Origin: Brevibacterium sp. 239c
Lineage (GTDB): Bacteria > Actinomycetota > Actinomycetes > Actinomycetales > Brevibacteriaceae
Direction of reading: 5' to 3'
Length of the DNA: 64,000 nt
NCBI RefSeq assembly: GCF_900169365.1
Contig: NZ_FXZH01000003.1
Location: 1-64,000, forward strand
Positions within the stretch are counted from its first letter, which is position 1. Each line of letters opens with the position of its first letter. The translations under genes and the position numbers were made by a program. Of this stretch, positions 52,589 to 62,170 are shown piece after piece. The notes below the pieces were generated by a model. That model saw only the letters and a list, made by a program, of their open reading frames with translations. It was not told the DNA's origin and did no database searches.

Positions 52589-55114
52589 TTACTCGGCACT
52601 GACATTGCTTGAATGGGGACGGGCACTGATCTCTCCGACTGCGAGGACACGGAGCACGATGTCTCCGGTTTCATCACTGGCGCGCACGTCCACCTCGGCG
52701 TCGATGGCCCAGTCCCGGTTGTCATCGGGATCGGCCAAGGTCTGACGGACGGTCCATGTCTGGGAACCAGGTTCGATCGAGATATATTCCTTGCCTCTGG
52801 CCTTCCCGTCGGTGAGGAGGTCACCGTACTCTTCGTAGAAGTCTTCGATCGCGTCTTCCCAGGCTGTGGCGTCGAAGCCGCTGTCGGCATCGAGACGGCC
52901 CAGTTCCGCGTAGTCGGCGCGTTCGGCCAGGAGCACCCGGTGGAACAGAGCATTGCGCACCTCGGCGGTGAAGACCCGCACGTTGTCGGAGAACTTCCGA
53001 TCGAGGTCGGGCAGCTCTTCGTCCGCGAAGTCCGTCGGGGACAGTCCCTGCAGGGTGCGCCATTCATCGAGCAGGGATGAGTCGGTTCGGGCGATCGTCT
53101 CCCCCAGCCATTCGATGATGGTCGAGAGTTCATCGGTCCTGTCATCGGCGGGGACATTGTGTGTCAGTGCCCGGAAGACGTCGGTGAGGTAGCGCAGGAG
53201 GCTGCCCTCGACCCGGGTGAGAGCGTAGTAGCTGACGAACTGGGTGAAGCCCATCGCCTGCTCGACCATGTCGCGCACGATCGACTTCGGTTCGAAGTTG
53301 CCGGAGCGCAACCACGGGTGCACCTCGATGAAGTGTTCGAAGGCGGGTTCGAGGACCTCCGCCAGCGGCTTCGGTCCTTCGATCTCGTCGAGGATGGCCA
53401 TCCGCTCGGGGTACTCGAGGCCTTCGGCCTTGAGCTCGGCCAAGGTGTCCTTCTTGATCCGATCGAGTTGGCCTTTGAGGACGGGGAACGGCACCGGTGT
53501 GGTGGATTCGACCAATGAGACCACATCGAGGGCAAAGGTCTCTGAATCAGGGTCGAGCAGTTCGAGTCCGGCGAGCACGAAGGGTGCCAGCGGCTGGTTG
53601 AGAGCGAACTGGGGTCCCAGATCCGTGGTCGGCACCAGCTCTCCGTCCTCGGCTTCGATGAGACCGGCGTCGATCAGTGAGCGCCCGATGTTCAGTGCCG
53701 TGAGTTTGAGATCGAGGTGGCGTTCCCGGCTTTCGTGGGTCTTGTCGATGAAGCGGCTGATCATCGCCACGTTCGAGCCTGGGCGGGCGACCAGGTTGAG
53801 GATCGTCGAATGGTCGATCTTCATGCGTGAGCGCAGAGATTCGGCCTGGGATTCGATGAGTTTTGTGAAGGTCTCCTCCGACCAGCCGACGAACCCGGCG
53901 GGGGCGGACTTCTTCTTGACCTTCTTCTTTTTCTTGTCCGCATTGGCCGCTTTGGCTTCTGCCCGCATGTTCTCGATGACATGTTCTGGTGCCTGCGCGA
54001 TGACGTAGCCGCGGGTATCGAAACCGGCGCGACCAGCACGGCCCGCCAGCTGCTGAAATTCGCGGACGCTGAGTTTGCGCATCTTCCGGCCGTCGAACTT
54101 CGTCAGCCCTGTCAGCAGCACGGAGCGGATGGGAACGTTGATGCCGACGCCGAGGGTATCGGTTCCGGAGATGACCAACAGCAGGCCTTTGAGCGCGAGC
54201 TGTTCGACCAGCCTGCGGTATTTGGGCAGCATTCCGGCATGGTGGACGCCGACTCCGTGCAGGAGCAGTTTGCGCAGACTCTGCCCGAATCCCTTCGCGA
54301 AGGTGAAGCCCTTGATGGCTGCCGCGACTGCGGCCTTCTGCTCCTTCGACGCGAGGTCGACGGAGAGGAGACCTGTGGCCAGGTCGATGGCGCCCGCCTG
54401 TGAGTAGGACACGACGTAGACGGGGGCCTTGTCATTGCGCACCAGGGAGCGCAGCGTGTCGGAGAGGGGTTCGGTGGAGTATTCGTATTCCAGAGGCACC
54501 GGTCGGGTCGCCGAGGTGACTACGGAGCTGTCACGGCCGGTGGTGTCTTCCATGGTGCGGCAGATTTCACTCGTGTCGCCGAGGGTTGCCGACATGAGCA
54601 CGAACTGCGCCTGCGGCATTTCGAGCAGCGGAACCTGCCATGCCCAGCCGCGTGAAGGATCGGCCACGTAGTGGAATTCGTCCATGACGACCATGCCTGC
54701 ATCGACCAGACCGCCTTCACGCAGTGCCTGGTTCGCCAGGATCTCAGCCGTCGCACAGATCACGGGCGCATCTCCGTTAACGGTGGAATCGCCGGTGATC
54801 ATACCGACGTTCTCAGCACCGAAGGCGTCGATAAGGGAGAAGAACTTCTCGCTCACCAGAGCCTTGAGCGGGGCCGTGTAATAGGCCCTGATCCCCCGGG
54901 TGAATGATTGGTAGAGGGCGAACAGCGCCACCAGTGACTTGCCCGAACCTGTGGGCGTGGCGACGATCGTGTTGTCGCCGGCCAGAATGTTGAGGATGGC
55001 TTCGTCCTGAGCGGGGTACGGTTCGATTCCCAGCTCGTCGCAGTAGTGGCCGAAGGCCTCGTACACCGCGTCTTCATCAGCGAATTCCGCTGGGATCTCC
55101 TGCAATCGCACCAC
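52589..55114 (-). CDS. DEAD/DEAH-box helicase with DUF3516 domain
   Basis: The 841-residue protein is a Ski2-like superfamily 2 helicase. It has Q-motif region YPAQDEAI near 33, Walker A VATPTGSGKSLVALFALY near 51-68, and DEAH-type motif II VVMDEFHYVAD near 151-161. Motif III is MSATLGD, and a C-terminal helicase domain contains VISGTDTLGVGINVPIRSVL and FQQLAGRAGRAGFDTRGYV. A basic insert (KKKKKVKKKSAP) precedes the C-terminal DUF3516 region. The start codon is GTG 55114. Its location directly upstream of uvrA suggests a nucleic-acid repair or RNA-processing role; the exact substrate is unknown. Confidence 0.92.
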   Translation of the reverse strand: MVRLQEIPAEFADEDAVYEAFGHYCDELGIEPYPAQDEAILNILAGDNTIVATPTGSGKSLVALFALYQSFTRGIRAYYTAPLKALVSEKFFSLIDAFGAENVGMITGDSTVNGDAPVICATAEILANQALREGGLVDAGMVVMDEFHYVADPSRGWAWQVPLLEMPQAQFVLMSATLGDTSEICRTMEDTTGRDSSVVTSATRPVPLEYEYSTEPLSDTLRSLVRNDKAPVYVVSYSQAGAIDLATGLLSVDLASKEQKAAVAAAIKGFTFAKGFGQSLRKLLLHGVGVHHAGMLPKYRRLVEQLALKGLLLVISGTDTLGVGINVPIRSVLLTGLTKFDGRKMRKLSVREFQQLAGRAGRAGFDTRGYVIAQAPEHVIENMRAEAKAANADKKKKKVKKKSAPAGFVGWSEETFTKLIESQAESLRSRMKIDHSTILNLVARPGSNVAMISRFIDKTHESRERHLDLKLTALNIGRSLIDAGLIEAEDGELVPTTDLGPQFALNQPLAPFVLAGLELLDPDSETFALDVVSLVESTTPVPFPVLKGQLDRIKKDTLAELKAEGLEYPERMAILDEIEGPKPLAEVLEPAFEHFIEVHPWLRSGNFEPKSIVRDMVEQAMGFTQFVSYYALTRVEGSLLRYLTDVFRALTHNVPADDRTDELSTIIEWLGETIARTDSSLLDEWRTLQGLSPTDFADEELPDLDRKFSDNVRVFTAEVRNALFHRVLLAERADYAELGRLDADSGFDATAWEDAIEDFYEEYGDLLTDGKARGKEYISIEPGSQTWTVRQTLADPDDNRDWAIDAEVDVRASDETGDIVLRVLAVGEISARPHSSNVSAE

Positions 55115-55180
55115 AACTATGCACAGACCTTTCCGTTTAGACTGATGTCCATCCTATTGATCGAACCTCAGGAGTTTCAG

Positions 55181-55471
55181 ATGCCGGTTTTCGCCGTCAA
55201 CTATGTTTATGGTCCCGATACAGATACTCGCATGGATGCGCGCCCCGCTCATCGTGCGTGGCAGTCCGATCTGTATGAAGCCGGAACTGTACTGGCCTCG
55301 GGTCCGCTGGACAATGAGCCGGTGCCCGGTGGCCTGCTGCTGATGCAGGCCGCCGACCGCAAGGAACTCGATGCCCATCTGGCCAACGATCCCTACGCCT
55401 CGATCGGTGTCATCGACGAAACGGTCGTTCGGGAGTGGACCCCAGTCTTCGGTCCGTTCTCCCCAGCCTGA
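55181..55471 (+). CDS. YciI-family protein
   Basis: The 96-residue protein has the ferredoxin-like YciI fold. It reads MPVFAVNYVYGPDTDTRMDARPAHRAWQSDLYEAGTVLASGPLDN, with the conserved RPAHRAW His and SGPL motifs, and ends with VREWTPVFGPF. YciI proteins are small putative dehydrochlorinase or hydrolase-like enzymes of mostly unknown function. ATG 55181 follows CAGGAGTTTCAG. It is a single-gene unit divergent from the helicase and convergent with terC, ended by the hairpin at 55506-55545. Confidence 0.88.
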   Translation: MPVFAVNYVYGPDTDTRMDARPAHRAWQSDLYEAGTVLASGPLDNEPVPGGLLLMQAADRKELDAHLANDPYASIGVIDETVVREWTPVFGPFSPA

Positions 55472-55505
55472 GCCTATTCCCTCAGGAGTGAGGCCGCATG
55501 GCCGC

Positions 55506-55545
55506 TGTGCGCGGGTCTCCCCATTCGGGAGGATACCCGCGCACA
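55506..55545. terminator. Bidirectional terminator between the YciI gene and terC
   Basis: TGTGCGCGGGT at 55506-55516 pairs with ACCCGCGCACA at 55535-55545. A short inner TCCC/GGGA pairing (55518-55521 with 55527-55530) extends the stem. The flanking genes are convergent. Confidence 0.8.
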
Positions 55546-55574
55546 GTCATACCGGTGGCCAGCGGGCCCTTCGC

Positions 55575-56636
55575 TCAGTCCTGGGAGTCGTCTGACTCCT
55601 CGGCGTCGGTGCTGCGGATGGGAATGCCGTCCTTCTTCATCTTCACCAAGGAAGCGATCGTTGCCACCGCCATGGCAACGACGATGAAGCTCAGCGACAG
55701 CCACGTCGGGATCTCTGGGATTGACGCGCCCCAGGACAGGAAGTCCCAGTCCGATTCGTGGAGAGCGTGGACGAAGAGCTTGACGCCGATGAAGGCGAGG
55801 ATCGCTGCGATTCCGTAATGGAGGTAGACGAGCTTGTCGACGAGACCTCCGAGCAGGAAGTAGAGCTGGCGCAGACCCATGAGCGCGAAGACGTTGGCGG
55901 TGAAGACGAGGAACGTATTCTGGGTGACACCGAAGATCGCCGGAATCGAGTCGAGCGCGAACATGACGTCCGTGGAACCGATCGCAATGAAGACGATGAA
56001 CATTGGTGTCCAGTACTTCTTGCCTTCGAGAGTGACGCGCAGACTGTTGCCGTGGTACTCGTCGACGACATTGATTCGTTTGCGCAGAAGACGGATGAGT
56101 CCGTTTTCTCCATCGCCCTCATCCTCATCGCTGAATGCCTGCCGGTACGCGACGATGAGGAGGAAGATGCCGAAGATGAAGAAGACCTCGACGAACGCGG
56201 TGATGATCGCAGAACCGGCCAGGATGAAGATACCGCGGAAGACGATGGCGATGATGATGCCCACCATGAGAACTTCCTGCTGGTATTTCCGTGGCACTGA
56301 GAAGCTGCCCATGATGATGATGAATACGAACAGGTTGTCGATGCTGAGCGAGTATTCGAGCAGCCAACCGGTGAGGAACTCACTGCCGTGCGTTGCGTCG
56401 CCGATGGCGAAGAGCGCACCGGCGAACACAATGGCGAGGCCGACGTAGAACGCGACCCAGATGCCCGCTTCCTTCATCGACGGGGTATGGGGACGCTTGA
56501 CGACGAGCAGAAGATCGAAGATGAGGATCGCGACGACGACGATGCCCGAGGTGATCATGAACCACGGAGGAATGGCGGACTCGCTGCCAGCTGCGGCTTG
56601 ACCGCCTGCTGCGAGAGTGGAGGACAGGATATCCAT
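55575..56636 (-). CDS. TerC-family membrane protein
   Basis: The 353-residue protein is a polytopic TerC/Alx-type membrane protein with about nine helices. Family aspartates are seen in WLLEYSLSIDNLFVFIIIMGSF near 90-111 and STDVMFALDSIPAIFGVT near 226-243. Some family members export manganese to supply or protect exoenzymes; tellurium resistance, the origin of the name, is unlikely to be its normal role. The C-terminus is cytoplasmic and acidic (RSTDAEESDDSQD). Upstream, the nearest gene is uvrB 200 bp away on the same strand. I saw no yybP-ykoY-type manganese riboswitch in that gap. Confidence 0.9.
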   Translation of the reverse strand: MDILSSTLAAGGQAAAGSESAIPPWFMITSGIVVVAILIFDLLLVVKRPHTPSMKEAGIWVAFYVGLAIVFAGALFAIGDATHGSEFLTGWLLEYSLSIDNLFVFIIIMGSFSVPRKYQQEVLMVGIIIAIVFRGIFILAGSAIITAFVEVFFIFGIFLLIVAYRQAFSDEDEGDGENGLIRLLRKRINVVDEYHGNSLRVTLEGKKYWTPMFIVFIAIGSTDVMFALDSIPAIFGVTQNTFLVFTANVFALMGLRQLYFLLGGLVDKLVYLHYGIAAILAFIGVKLFVHALHESDWDFLSWGASIPEIPTWLSLSFIVVAMAVATIASLVKMKKDGIPIRSTDAEESDDSQD

Positions 56637-56839
56637 GGATGCCTTTCAAAAGGAGTCGGTGATGTACCCGTGCCGAAAGTCTCTCCCACGCTATGACCAC
56701 TGCGGCAGTGGCGGCGTGCGCTCCGCGCCCGGACCCTTCGAAGGATCGTGATGACGAGCACGGATGGACGGGATACTCCCTTTCGCCAGCCTCACCAGTA
56801 TAGTCGGGCGGATGCTGGGCCACGCACATGCGCACCGAT

Positions 56840-58972
56840 TCAGGCGTGCCCGGCTTGCTTCATCTGCCGCAATTCCTTCTTCAGGTCCGAGAGTTCATCT
56901 CTGAGGCGGGCGGCGAGTTCGAACTGCAGCTCCGCCGCTGCCGTGTGCATCTGCGATGTCAGGGATTCGATGAGCTCGGTCAGGTCCGCTGCCGGTGGAC
57001 GCAGGGAACCGGCCTTGCCGGCAGCCTGACGCTGTTCGTCGGTGAGTGTCGAGTTGTACCCGCGTTTGCCCTTGCCGTAGTCGAATTCGGTCAGCAGCTC
57101 ACGTGTGTCCGCGTCCTCCCGTTGCAGCCGTTCGGTGATGTCGGCGATCTTCTTCACCAACGGCATGGGATCGATTCCATGTTCCTTGTTGTGGGCGACC
57201 TGGATCTCGCGTCGACGGTCGGTCTCGTCGATGGCCTCCCGCATGGACCGTGTGATGGTGTCGGCGTACATGTGAACCTGGCCGTTGATGTTACGCGCTG
57301 CACGACCGATCGTCTGGATCAGGGAGGTGGCAGAACGGAGGAAACCCTCCTTGTCGGCGTCGAGGATGGCCACCAGGGAGACCTCGGGCAGGTCGAGGCC
57401 CTCACGAAGAAGGTTGATTCCGACGAGGACGTCGAATGAGCCGGCTCTCAGCTCTGTCAGGAGTTCGACTCGCCGCAGAGTGTCGACGTCGGAGTGGAGG
57501 TACTCGACTCGCACCTCGTGTTCGAGGAGGTAGTCCGTGAGGTCCTCGGCCATCTTCTTCGTCAGTGTTGTGACCAGGACCCGCTCTTGGGCGTCGACGC
57601 GGGTTCTGATCTCGTCGAGCAGATCGTCGATCTGTCCCTTGGTCGGTTTGACGACGATCTCCGGGTCGACGAGACCGGTGGGTCGGATGATCTGCTGGAC
57701 GTATCCGTTCGCGTTGCCCAGCTCGAAGTTGCCGGGAGTCGCCGACAGGTACACGGCCTGCCCGATGCGTTCACGGAACTCATCGAACTTCAGCGGCCTG
57801 TTGTCCATCGCACTGGGCAGACGGAATCCGTGTTCGACCAGTGTGCGCTTGCGCGACATGTCGCCTTCGTACATGCCGCCGATCTGCGGCACGGTGACGT
57901 GGGATTCGTCGACGACGAGAAGGAAGTCCTCAGGGAAGTAGTCGAGCAGACAGTTCGGTGCCGACCCGGCGGGACGTCCGTCGATGTGCCGGGAGTAGTT
58001 CTCGATGCCGGAGGTGAAGCCCATCGACTCCATCATTTCGAGATCGTAGGTCGTGCGCATCTTCAGGCGCTGAGCCTCGAGGAGCTTGTTCTGCGATTCG
58101 AACTCGCTCAACCGTGTCTGCAGTTCGTTCTCGATCTCGCTGACGGCTCGACCCATCCGGTTCTCACCGGCGACGTAGTGGGAAGCGGGGAAGACATGGA
58201 TCGTCTCTTCTTCACGCACGATCTCACCTGTCAGCGGGTGCAGCGTCTGGAGAGTTTCGATCTCATCGCCGAAGAACTCGATCCGCAGGGCCAGTTCCTC
58301 ATACTGCGGGATGATCTCGACAGTGTCGCCCCTGACACGGAAGGTGCCGCGGGTGAATGCGATGTCGTTGCGGGCATACTGCATCGACACGAAGCGTTTG
58401 AGGAGTTCATCGCGGTCGCACTGTTCGCCGCGCTTCAGCGTCACCATCCGGTCGACGTATTCCTCAGGTGTGCCCAGACCGTAGATGCAGGACACCGTCG
58501 AGACGACCACGACATCACGCCGGGTGAGCAGGGAGTTCGTTGCCGAGTGGCGCAGACGTTCGACCTCGTCGTTGACCGAGGAGTCCTTCTCGATGAAGGT
58601 GTCGGTCTGGGGAACGTATGCTTCCGGCTGGTAGTAGTCATAGTAGGAGACGAAGTACTCGACGGCGTTGTTGGGCAGCAGCTGACGGAACTCATTGGCA
58701 AGCTGTGCGGCCAAGGTCTTGTTCGGTGCCATGATCAGGGTCGGGCGCTGAACCTGTTCGATCAGCCAGGCCGTGGTTGCGGACTTACCTGTACCGGTGG
58801 CGCCGAGCAGGACGATGTCGCGCTCACCCCGGTCGAGACGTTCCGATATTTCGGTGATTGCGGTGGGCTGATCACCGGATGGGGAGTATTCGGAGACGAC
58901 TTCGAAGGGGGCGACTGTGCGCGTGACATCCGGCCTGTGGCCGATGGCTGGCAGGGGACGTTCTGAGCTCAT
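56840..58972 (-). CDS. uvrB: UvrABC excinuclease subunit B
   Basis: UvrB is the helicase-like core of nucleotide excision repair. It receives damaged DNA from UvrA and recruits UvrC. The 710-residue protein has Walker [19 protein letters not shown] near 55-72, the beta-hairpin region [23 protein letters not shown] near 108-130, motif [20 protein letters not shown] near 352-369, and motifs [24 protein letters not shown] and [19 protein letters not shown]. The C-terminal UVR motif ([28 protein letters not shown]) binds UvrC. ATG 58972 is the start. No LexA box is visible in the 129 bp upstream, which instead holds an 18-bp direct repeat. Confidence 0.97.
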   Translation of the reverse strand: MSSERPLPAIGHRPDVTRTVAPFEVVSEYSPSGDQPTAITEISERLDRGERDIVLLGATGTGKSATTAWLIEQVQRPTLIMAPNKTLAAQLANEFRQLLPNNAVEYFVSYYDYYQPEAYVPQTDTFIEKDSSVNDEVERLRHSATNSLLTRRDVVVVSTVSCIYGLGTPEEYVDRMVTLKRGEQCDRDELLKRFVSMQYARNDIAFTRGTFRVRGDTVEIIPQYEELALRIEFFGDEIETLQTLHPLTGEIVREEETIHVFPASHYVAGENRMGRAVSEIENELQTRLSEFESQNKLLEAQRLKMRTTYDLEMMESMGFTSGIENYSRHIDGRPAGSAPNCLLDYFPEDFLLVVDESHVTVPQIGGMYEGDMSRKRTLVEHGFRLPSAMDNRPLKFDEFRERIGQAVYLSATPGNFELGNANGYVQQIIRPTGLVDPEIVVKPTKGQIDDLLDEIRTRVDAQERVLVTTLTKKMAEDLTDYLLEHEVRVEYLHSDVDTLRRVELLTELRAGSFDVLVGINLLREGLDLPEVSLVAILDADKEGFLRSATSLIQTIGRAARNINGQVHMYADTITRSMREAIDETDRRREIQVAHNKEHGIDPMPLVKKIADITERLQREDADTRELLTEFDYGKGKRGYNSTLTDEQRQAAGKAGSLRPPAADLTELIESLTSQMHTAAAELQFELAARLRDELSDLKKELRQMKQAGHA

Positions 58973-59012
58973 GGTCCCACACTAGCCCTCGGCACTGACG
59001 CAGTGAATGATC

Positions 59013-59053
59013 GGGACCTGGCACAGGGAACTATTGGGACCTGCCACAGGGAA
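59013..59053. repeat. 18-bp direct repeat upstream of uvrB
   Basis: GGGACCTGGCACAGGGAA at 59013-59030 and GGGACCTGCCACAGGGAA at 59036-59053 differ at one base and are 23 bp apart. They lie between the coaE stop (59102) and uvrB start (58972), and contain CCTG...CAGG half-sites. Confidence 0.65.
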
Positions 59054-59101
59054 TTCTCGGGGGTGGGACTGTCGTCGGGATAGGACTGGGGCGCGCGCCG
59101 C

Positions 59102-60262
59102 TCAGTCGAAGCTGCCGGGGACGAGTCGTCGGCGAATCGTCAGGAAGTAGGGTTCCTTCGCCTCCGCATATCCGTGGGAGTGATCATCGCCGGCATAGTC
59201 AAGGGCCAAAGTGGACTTCAGCTGTGCGTATCGGTCGCGTTCGACGGTGTCCGTACGCAGCAGTTCAACGAATTCCCGCGCGAAGATGGCACCCACGGAA
59301 TCCGTCGTTCGGACATGGAGGTTGACGGCCCGCCCCGGGTCCGTGTTCGCGTGAAATCGTTTGGTCTCCAGCTGCCCCTCGCCGAGGTTGTCGACGGCCT
59401 CTTTGCCCGGATATCCCAGCTCTGCCAGCCGGTCAGAGAGTTCATGTGCAGTATCGAGATCGGGTACGAGCATCTGCAGGTCGATGACGTCCTTCGCAGC
59501 GAGGTCCGGTACTGCTGTCGACCCGATGTGGTCGATGTGGAACTGATCGCCGAGGCCGTGGTGGAGTTTGGCGATGATCCGCTGTGCCTGCAGCTCCCAG
59601 TCCTGGCCATCGGGGTCAACGAGTACGGCCGGGCCTCGTTCTGCACGCCGCTGCGCTGTCAGATTCTCTGCGAAGGGAAGGATCCGGTCGTGGACGAGGT
59701 CGGCAACGCGGTCCTGCGTTGCAGTGACCGTGCCCGCGTTGTCGATGATCACGTCGCAGACGGCATACCGGTCCTCATCGCTGGCTTGTCGGGCGATGCG
59801 CGATTCTGCGTCGTCGCGGGTCATGCCCCTGGCCCTCATCAGCCGTTCCAGGCGCAGTTCGGCCGGGACGTCGACGAGAAGATTGAGGTGGTAGGCGGGG
59901 GTCATCGCGTTCTCGACGAGCAACGGCACATCGTGGACGACCACCTCGGCGTCGGAATGCCTGGCGAAGTGCTCGAGGGTGCGGTCACGGATCGCGGGAT
60001 GCATGAGCGCGTTCAAAGCCGCGGTGGACTGCTCGTCGACAAATGCCGCGGCTGCCAGCTGCGCCCGGTCGAGTCCACCGTAGTCACCGATGATGGCCTC
60101 ACCGAATCTCTCAGCAAGGTCATCGAGCAGGGGCTCCCCCGGTGCGACGACCTCCCGTGCGATCTTGTCGGCATCGATGATCGCGGCACCGTGGGCGGCG
60201 AGGATCTCGGAGACGGTTGACTTCCCGGCACCGATTCCACCGGTGAGACCTATTTTCAGCAT
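59102..60262 (-). CDS. coaE: Dephospho-CoA kinase fused to a GrpB (UPF0157) domain
   Basis: CoaE phosphorylates dephospho-CoA in the last step of coenzyme A synthesis. The 386-residue protein has the kinase in residues 1-200: Walker A GLTGGIGAGKSTVSEIL near 5-21, DADKIAREVVAPGEP near 32-46 and VVVHDVPLLVENAM near 106-119. A GrpB/UPF0157 nucleotidyltransferase-like domain fills about 220-386 (IDHIGSTAVPDLAAKDVIDLQMLVPD). The same fusion is known in mycobacteria and other actinobacteria. The function of the second domain is not established, though a regulatory role has been suggested. ATG 60262 follows a region with a 19-bp tandem duplication. Confidence 0.94.
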   Translation of the reverse strand: MLKIGLTGGIGAGKSTVSEILAAHGAAIIDADKIAREVVAPGEPLLDDLAERFGEAIIGDYGGLDRAQLAAAAFVDEQSTAALNALMHPAIRDRTLEHFARHSDAEVVVHDVPLLVENAMTPAYHLNLLVDVPAELRLERLMRARGMTRDDAESRIARQASDEDRYAVCDVIIDNAGTVTATQDRVADLVHDRILPFAENLTAQRRAERGPAVLVDPDGQDWELQAQRIIAKLHHGLGDQFHIDHIGSTAVPDLAAKDVIDLQMLVPDLDTAHELSDRLAELGYPGKEAVDNLGEGQLETKRFHANTDPGRAVNLHVRTTDSVGAIFAREFVELLRTDTVERDRYAQLKSTLALDYAGDDHSHGYAEAKEPYFLTIRRRLVPGSFD

Positions 60263-60280
60263 GACCTCAGCCTAGCCATT

Positions 60281-60316
60281 TCAGGTGCACCTAGCGAGAT
60301 CAGGTGCACCTAGCGA
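60281..60316. repeat. 19-bp tandem duplication covering a stop codon
   Basis: TCAGGTGCACCTAGCGA occurs at 60281-60297 and 60300-60316, a 19-bp period. The right copy contains the TAG stop (60310-60312) of the membrane protein gene, so the duplication reproduced the end of that gene. Each copy contains the palindrome AGGTGCACCT. Confidence 0.8.
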
Positions 60317-62124
60317 TCGAGCGAGTAGACCAAAACTCCTTCCTCGGCGAACACCGGTTCGCCCAGGCTGGTGTTGAGGAAGTTCTCGTATTCTCCGGGA
60401 CCACCGGGCAGAAGCGGCGCGTCCGGGGCAAGGACGACAAAGTCGACACCCGAATCGCGCAGCTCATCGACGGCCGCGCTCATCTCACTGCTCTCAGGAT
60501 CTGGGAAGGGCGCACCGGAGTACACCACCTCGTGCAGCAGCGTGTCCAGAGCATCCTCCGGGGCTGCATAGGTGACACCCGCATCCGGGCTCGAGCCGAT
60601 GAAATAGCCGCCGGACTCCCGGTAGTGGAAACCGCTCACCGACTGCCACACCATGGCTTCGTCGGCATGGGGTTCGGCCCAGGCCAGCGGGCGGGGAACA
60701 GTCTTCACGACCGATCCTGCGGGAATCACCTCGGCGATGGATTCGGTGTAGAACTCGGGCACGTAGACTTCGCGTGACGTCTGCACACCAGGAATCACTG
60801 TGACCGCGGCGACTGCCAGCAGCCCCAGCAGAGCTTGGCCGACGCGGAGCCGGATATTCTCAAGCGCCCATTGCAGTCCGCAGCCGAGGATCACGAACAG
60901 TGCGATCGTCGAATGCAGGACCAGGCGCATGGGCAGGACGTTGTTGAGCACCGGTATCGCTTCGACCAATGCAAAGGGACCGATCCCAAGGATGCTCTTC
61001 CCATCGAGAAGTACCGGTGAGCCCAGCGAGAGGACGAAGACCAAGAGCCCCGTCGCCGAGGCGATGGTCAGGATCGTTCCATACCTCGGCTTGCGGACCA
61101 GGCAGATGACGATGAGGGCAGCGACGATGAGGGCGGGCACTCCGACGTAGGCGCCGAGTTCGGCGGCATCGATGTCCATGATGCGCGGAATGGGTGAGGC
61201 ACCTGACCCGAGAAGAGTCGGGCCGGCGGGGATGATGGGATCGAGCAGATCCGTGTTCCATACTCCGTGGGGTCGAATCGCACTGTCGGGCGCGTTGGGT
61301 CCGCGCATCGTGAACAGGAGGGGCAGGGCGATGAACAGCGCCAGCGCGGATCCGAGCACACCGCCGAGGCCCAATCTCAGCCAGCCGGCGAGGTTCCAGA
61401 CCTTCCTGCCGAAGACGGCGATGCTGACCAGCAGGCACAGTGCGGCGATGAAGGTACCGGCGAGGACCTCGGTGGAGACGTAGAACTGGAACCCCAGCAC
61501 AGCTCCCAGTCCGAGGCTCAAGGTCCAGAACTCACGGCTGCCGATTCCCACCCGAGGAGCCCGCAGCAGGAGTTTGAGGATGATCAATGCCACCAGTGGT
61601 GGTGCGACGGCGAAGGCGAGGTTGGGATGGCCGGAGGTCTGGGCGATCACGTAGCTGGAGAAACCCACTCCGCCGGCCGCGATGAAGGCAGGAATTCGGG
61701 TGAGGAACCGGGTGAAGAGAGCCGCAGCCGCGAGGCTGACCAGCACCGGGATGGAGATGATGAGCAGGTTGTAGCTGACGATGGGTCCTGCCGCCCAGGT
61801 GACGGGGGCCAGGATCAGGGCCAGGCCGGCCAGGGACGTGTTCCAGGCTCCGTTGACACCGCCGTTGAGTGTGTTCATCGCCTCCGTGTAGAGGAGGCCG
61901 TCTGCCGATCCTGCCTGAGGGGTGCCGAAGCCGAGCTGCGAGGCGAAGATGTCCGCGGCGTGTCCGAGCCACCAGATGAAGAGGGAGGAGTCGTCGTTGC
62001 CGGCGACAACTTGCCCTCCGGGATCGGCGGCGACCTGTCCGAACACGCAGATGCTGATGACAGTGAGCATAAGCGCATACCACAGCCACGGTCGGGCTCG
62101 CTGTCGCAGGGTGGATGCATACAC
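60310..62124 (-). CDS. Large polytopic membrane protein, GT-C glycosyltransferase-like
   Basis: The 604-residue protein has about eleven or twelve membrane helices, from PWLWYALMLTVISICVFGQ near 13 to LRVGQALLGLLAVAAVTVIP, then an extracytoplasmic C-terminal domain of about 130 residues. Between the first two helices, NDDSSLFIWWLGHAADIF contains an acidic pair like the loop of GT-C glycosyltransferases (YfhO/PMT-like). The sugar donor and acceptor are unknown. GTG 62124 is taken because it leaves a short basic N-terminus before helix 1. Its GGGAG ribosome-binding site lies within the rpsA terminator hairpin. ATG 62070 is an alternative. Confidence 0.72.
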   Translation of the reverse strand: MYASTLRQRARPWLWYALMLTVISICVFGQVAADPGGQVVAGNDDSSLFIWWLGHAADIFASQLGFGTPQAGSADGLLYTEAMNTLNGGVNGAWNTSLAGLALILAPVTWAAGPIVSYNLLIISIPVLVSLAAAALFTRFLTRIPAFIAAGGVGFSSYVIAQTSGHPNLAFAVAPPLVALIILKLLLRAPRVGIGSREFWTLSLGLGAVLGFQFYVSTEVLAGTFIAALCLLVSIAVFGRKVWNLAGWLRLGLGGVLGSALALFIALPLLFTMRGPNAPDSAIRPHGVWNTDLLDPIIPAGPTLLGSGASPIPRIMDIDAAELGAYVGVPALIVAALIVICLVRKPRYGTILTIASATGLLVFVLSLGSPVLLDGKSILGIGPFALVEAIPVLNNVLPMRLVLHSTIALFVILGCGLQWALENIRLRVGQALLGLLAVAAVTVIPGVQTSREVYVPEFYTESIAEVIPAGSVVKTVPRPLAWAEPHADEAMVWQSVSGFHYRESGGYFIGSSPDAGVTYAAPEDALDTLLHEVVYSGAPFPDPESSEMSAAVDELRDSGVDFVVLAPDAPLLPGGPGEYENFLNTSLGEPVFAEEGVLVYSLDR

Positions 62125-62160
62125 AAAGGGCTCCCGGCCAATCGACCGGGAGCCCTTGTG
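62122..62160 (-). terminator. Terminator hairpin after rpsA, overlapping the next start codon
   Basis: AAGGGCTCCCGG at 62126-62137 pairs perfectly with 62146-62157 around an 8-base loop, and the flanking CACA/TGTG extend it with a bulge. It lies 10 bp past the rpsA stop and includes the GTG and putative ribosome-binding site of the downstream membrane-protein gene. Confidence 0.85.
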
Positions 62161-62170
62161 AGTGCTGTTA

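Noticed and set aside
52573..52640. A LexA box before uvrA
   Set aside because: No CGAAC-N4-GTTCG-like sequence is present, and only 15 bp separate uvrA from the upstream helicase gene.
57494..58966. A 490-codon open frame on the plus strand opposite uvrB
   Set aside because: uvrB is certain on the minus strand. Long antisense frames arise from GC-rich third codon positions, and this one shows no domain.
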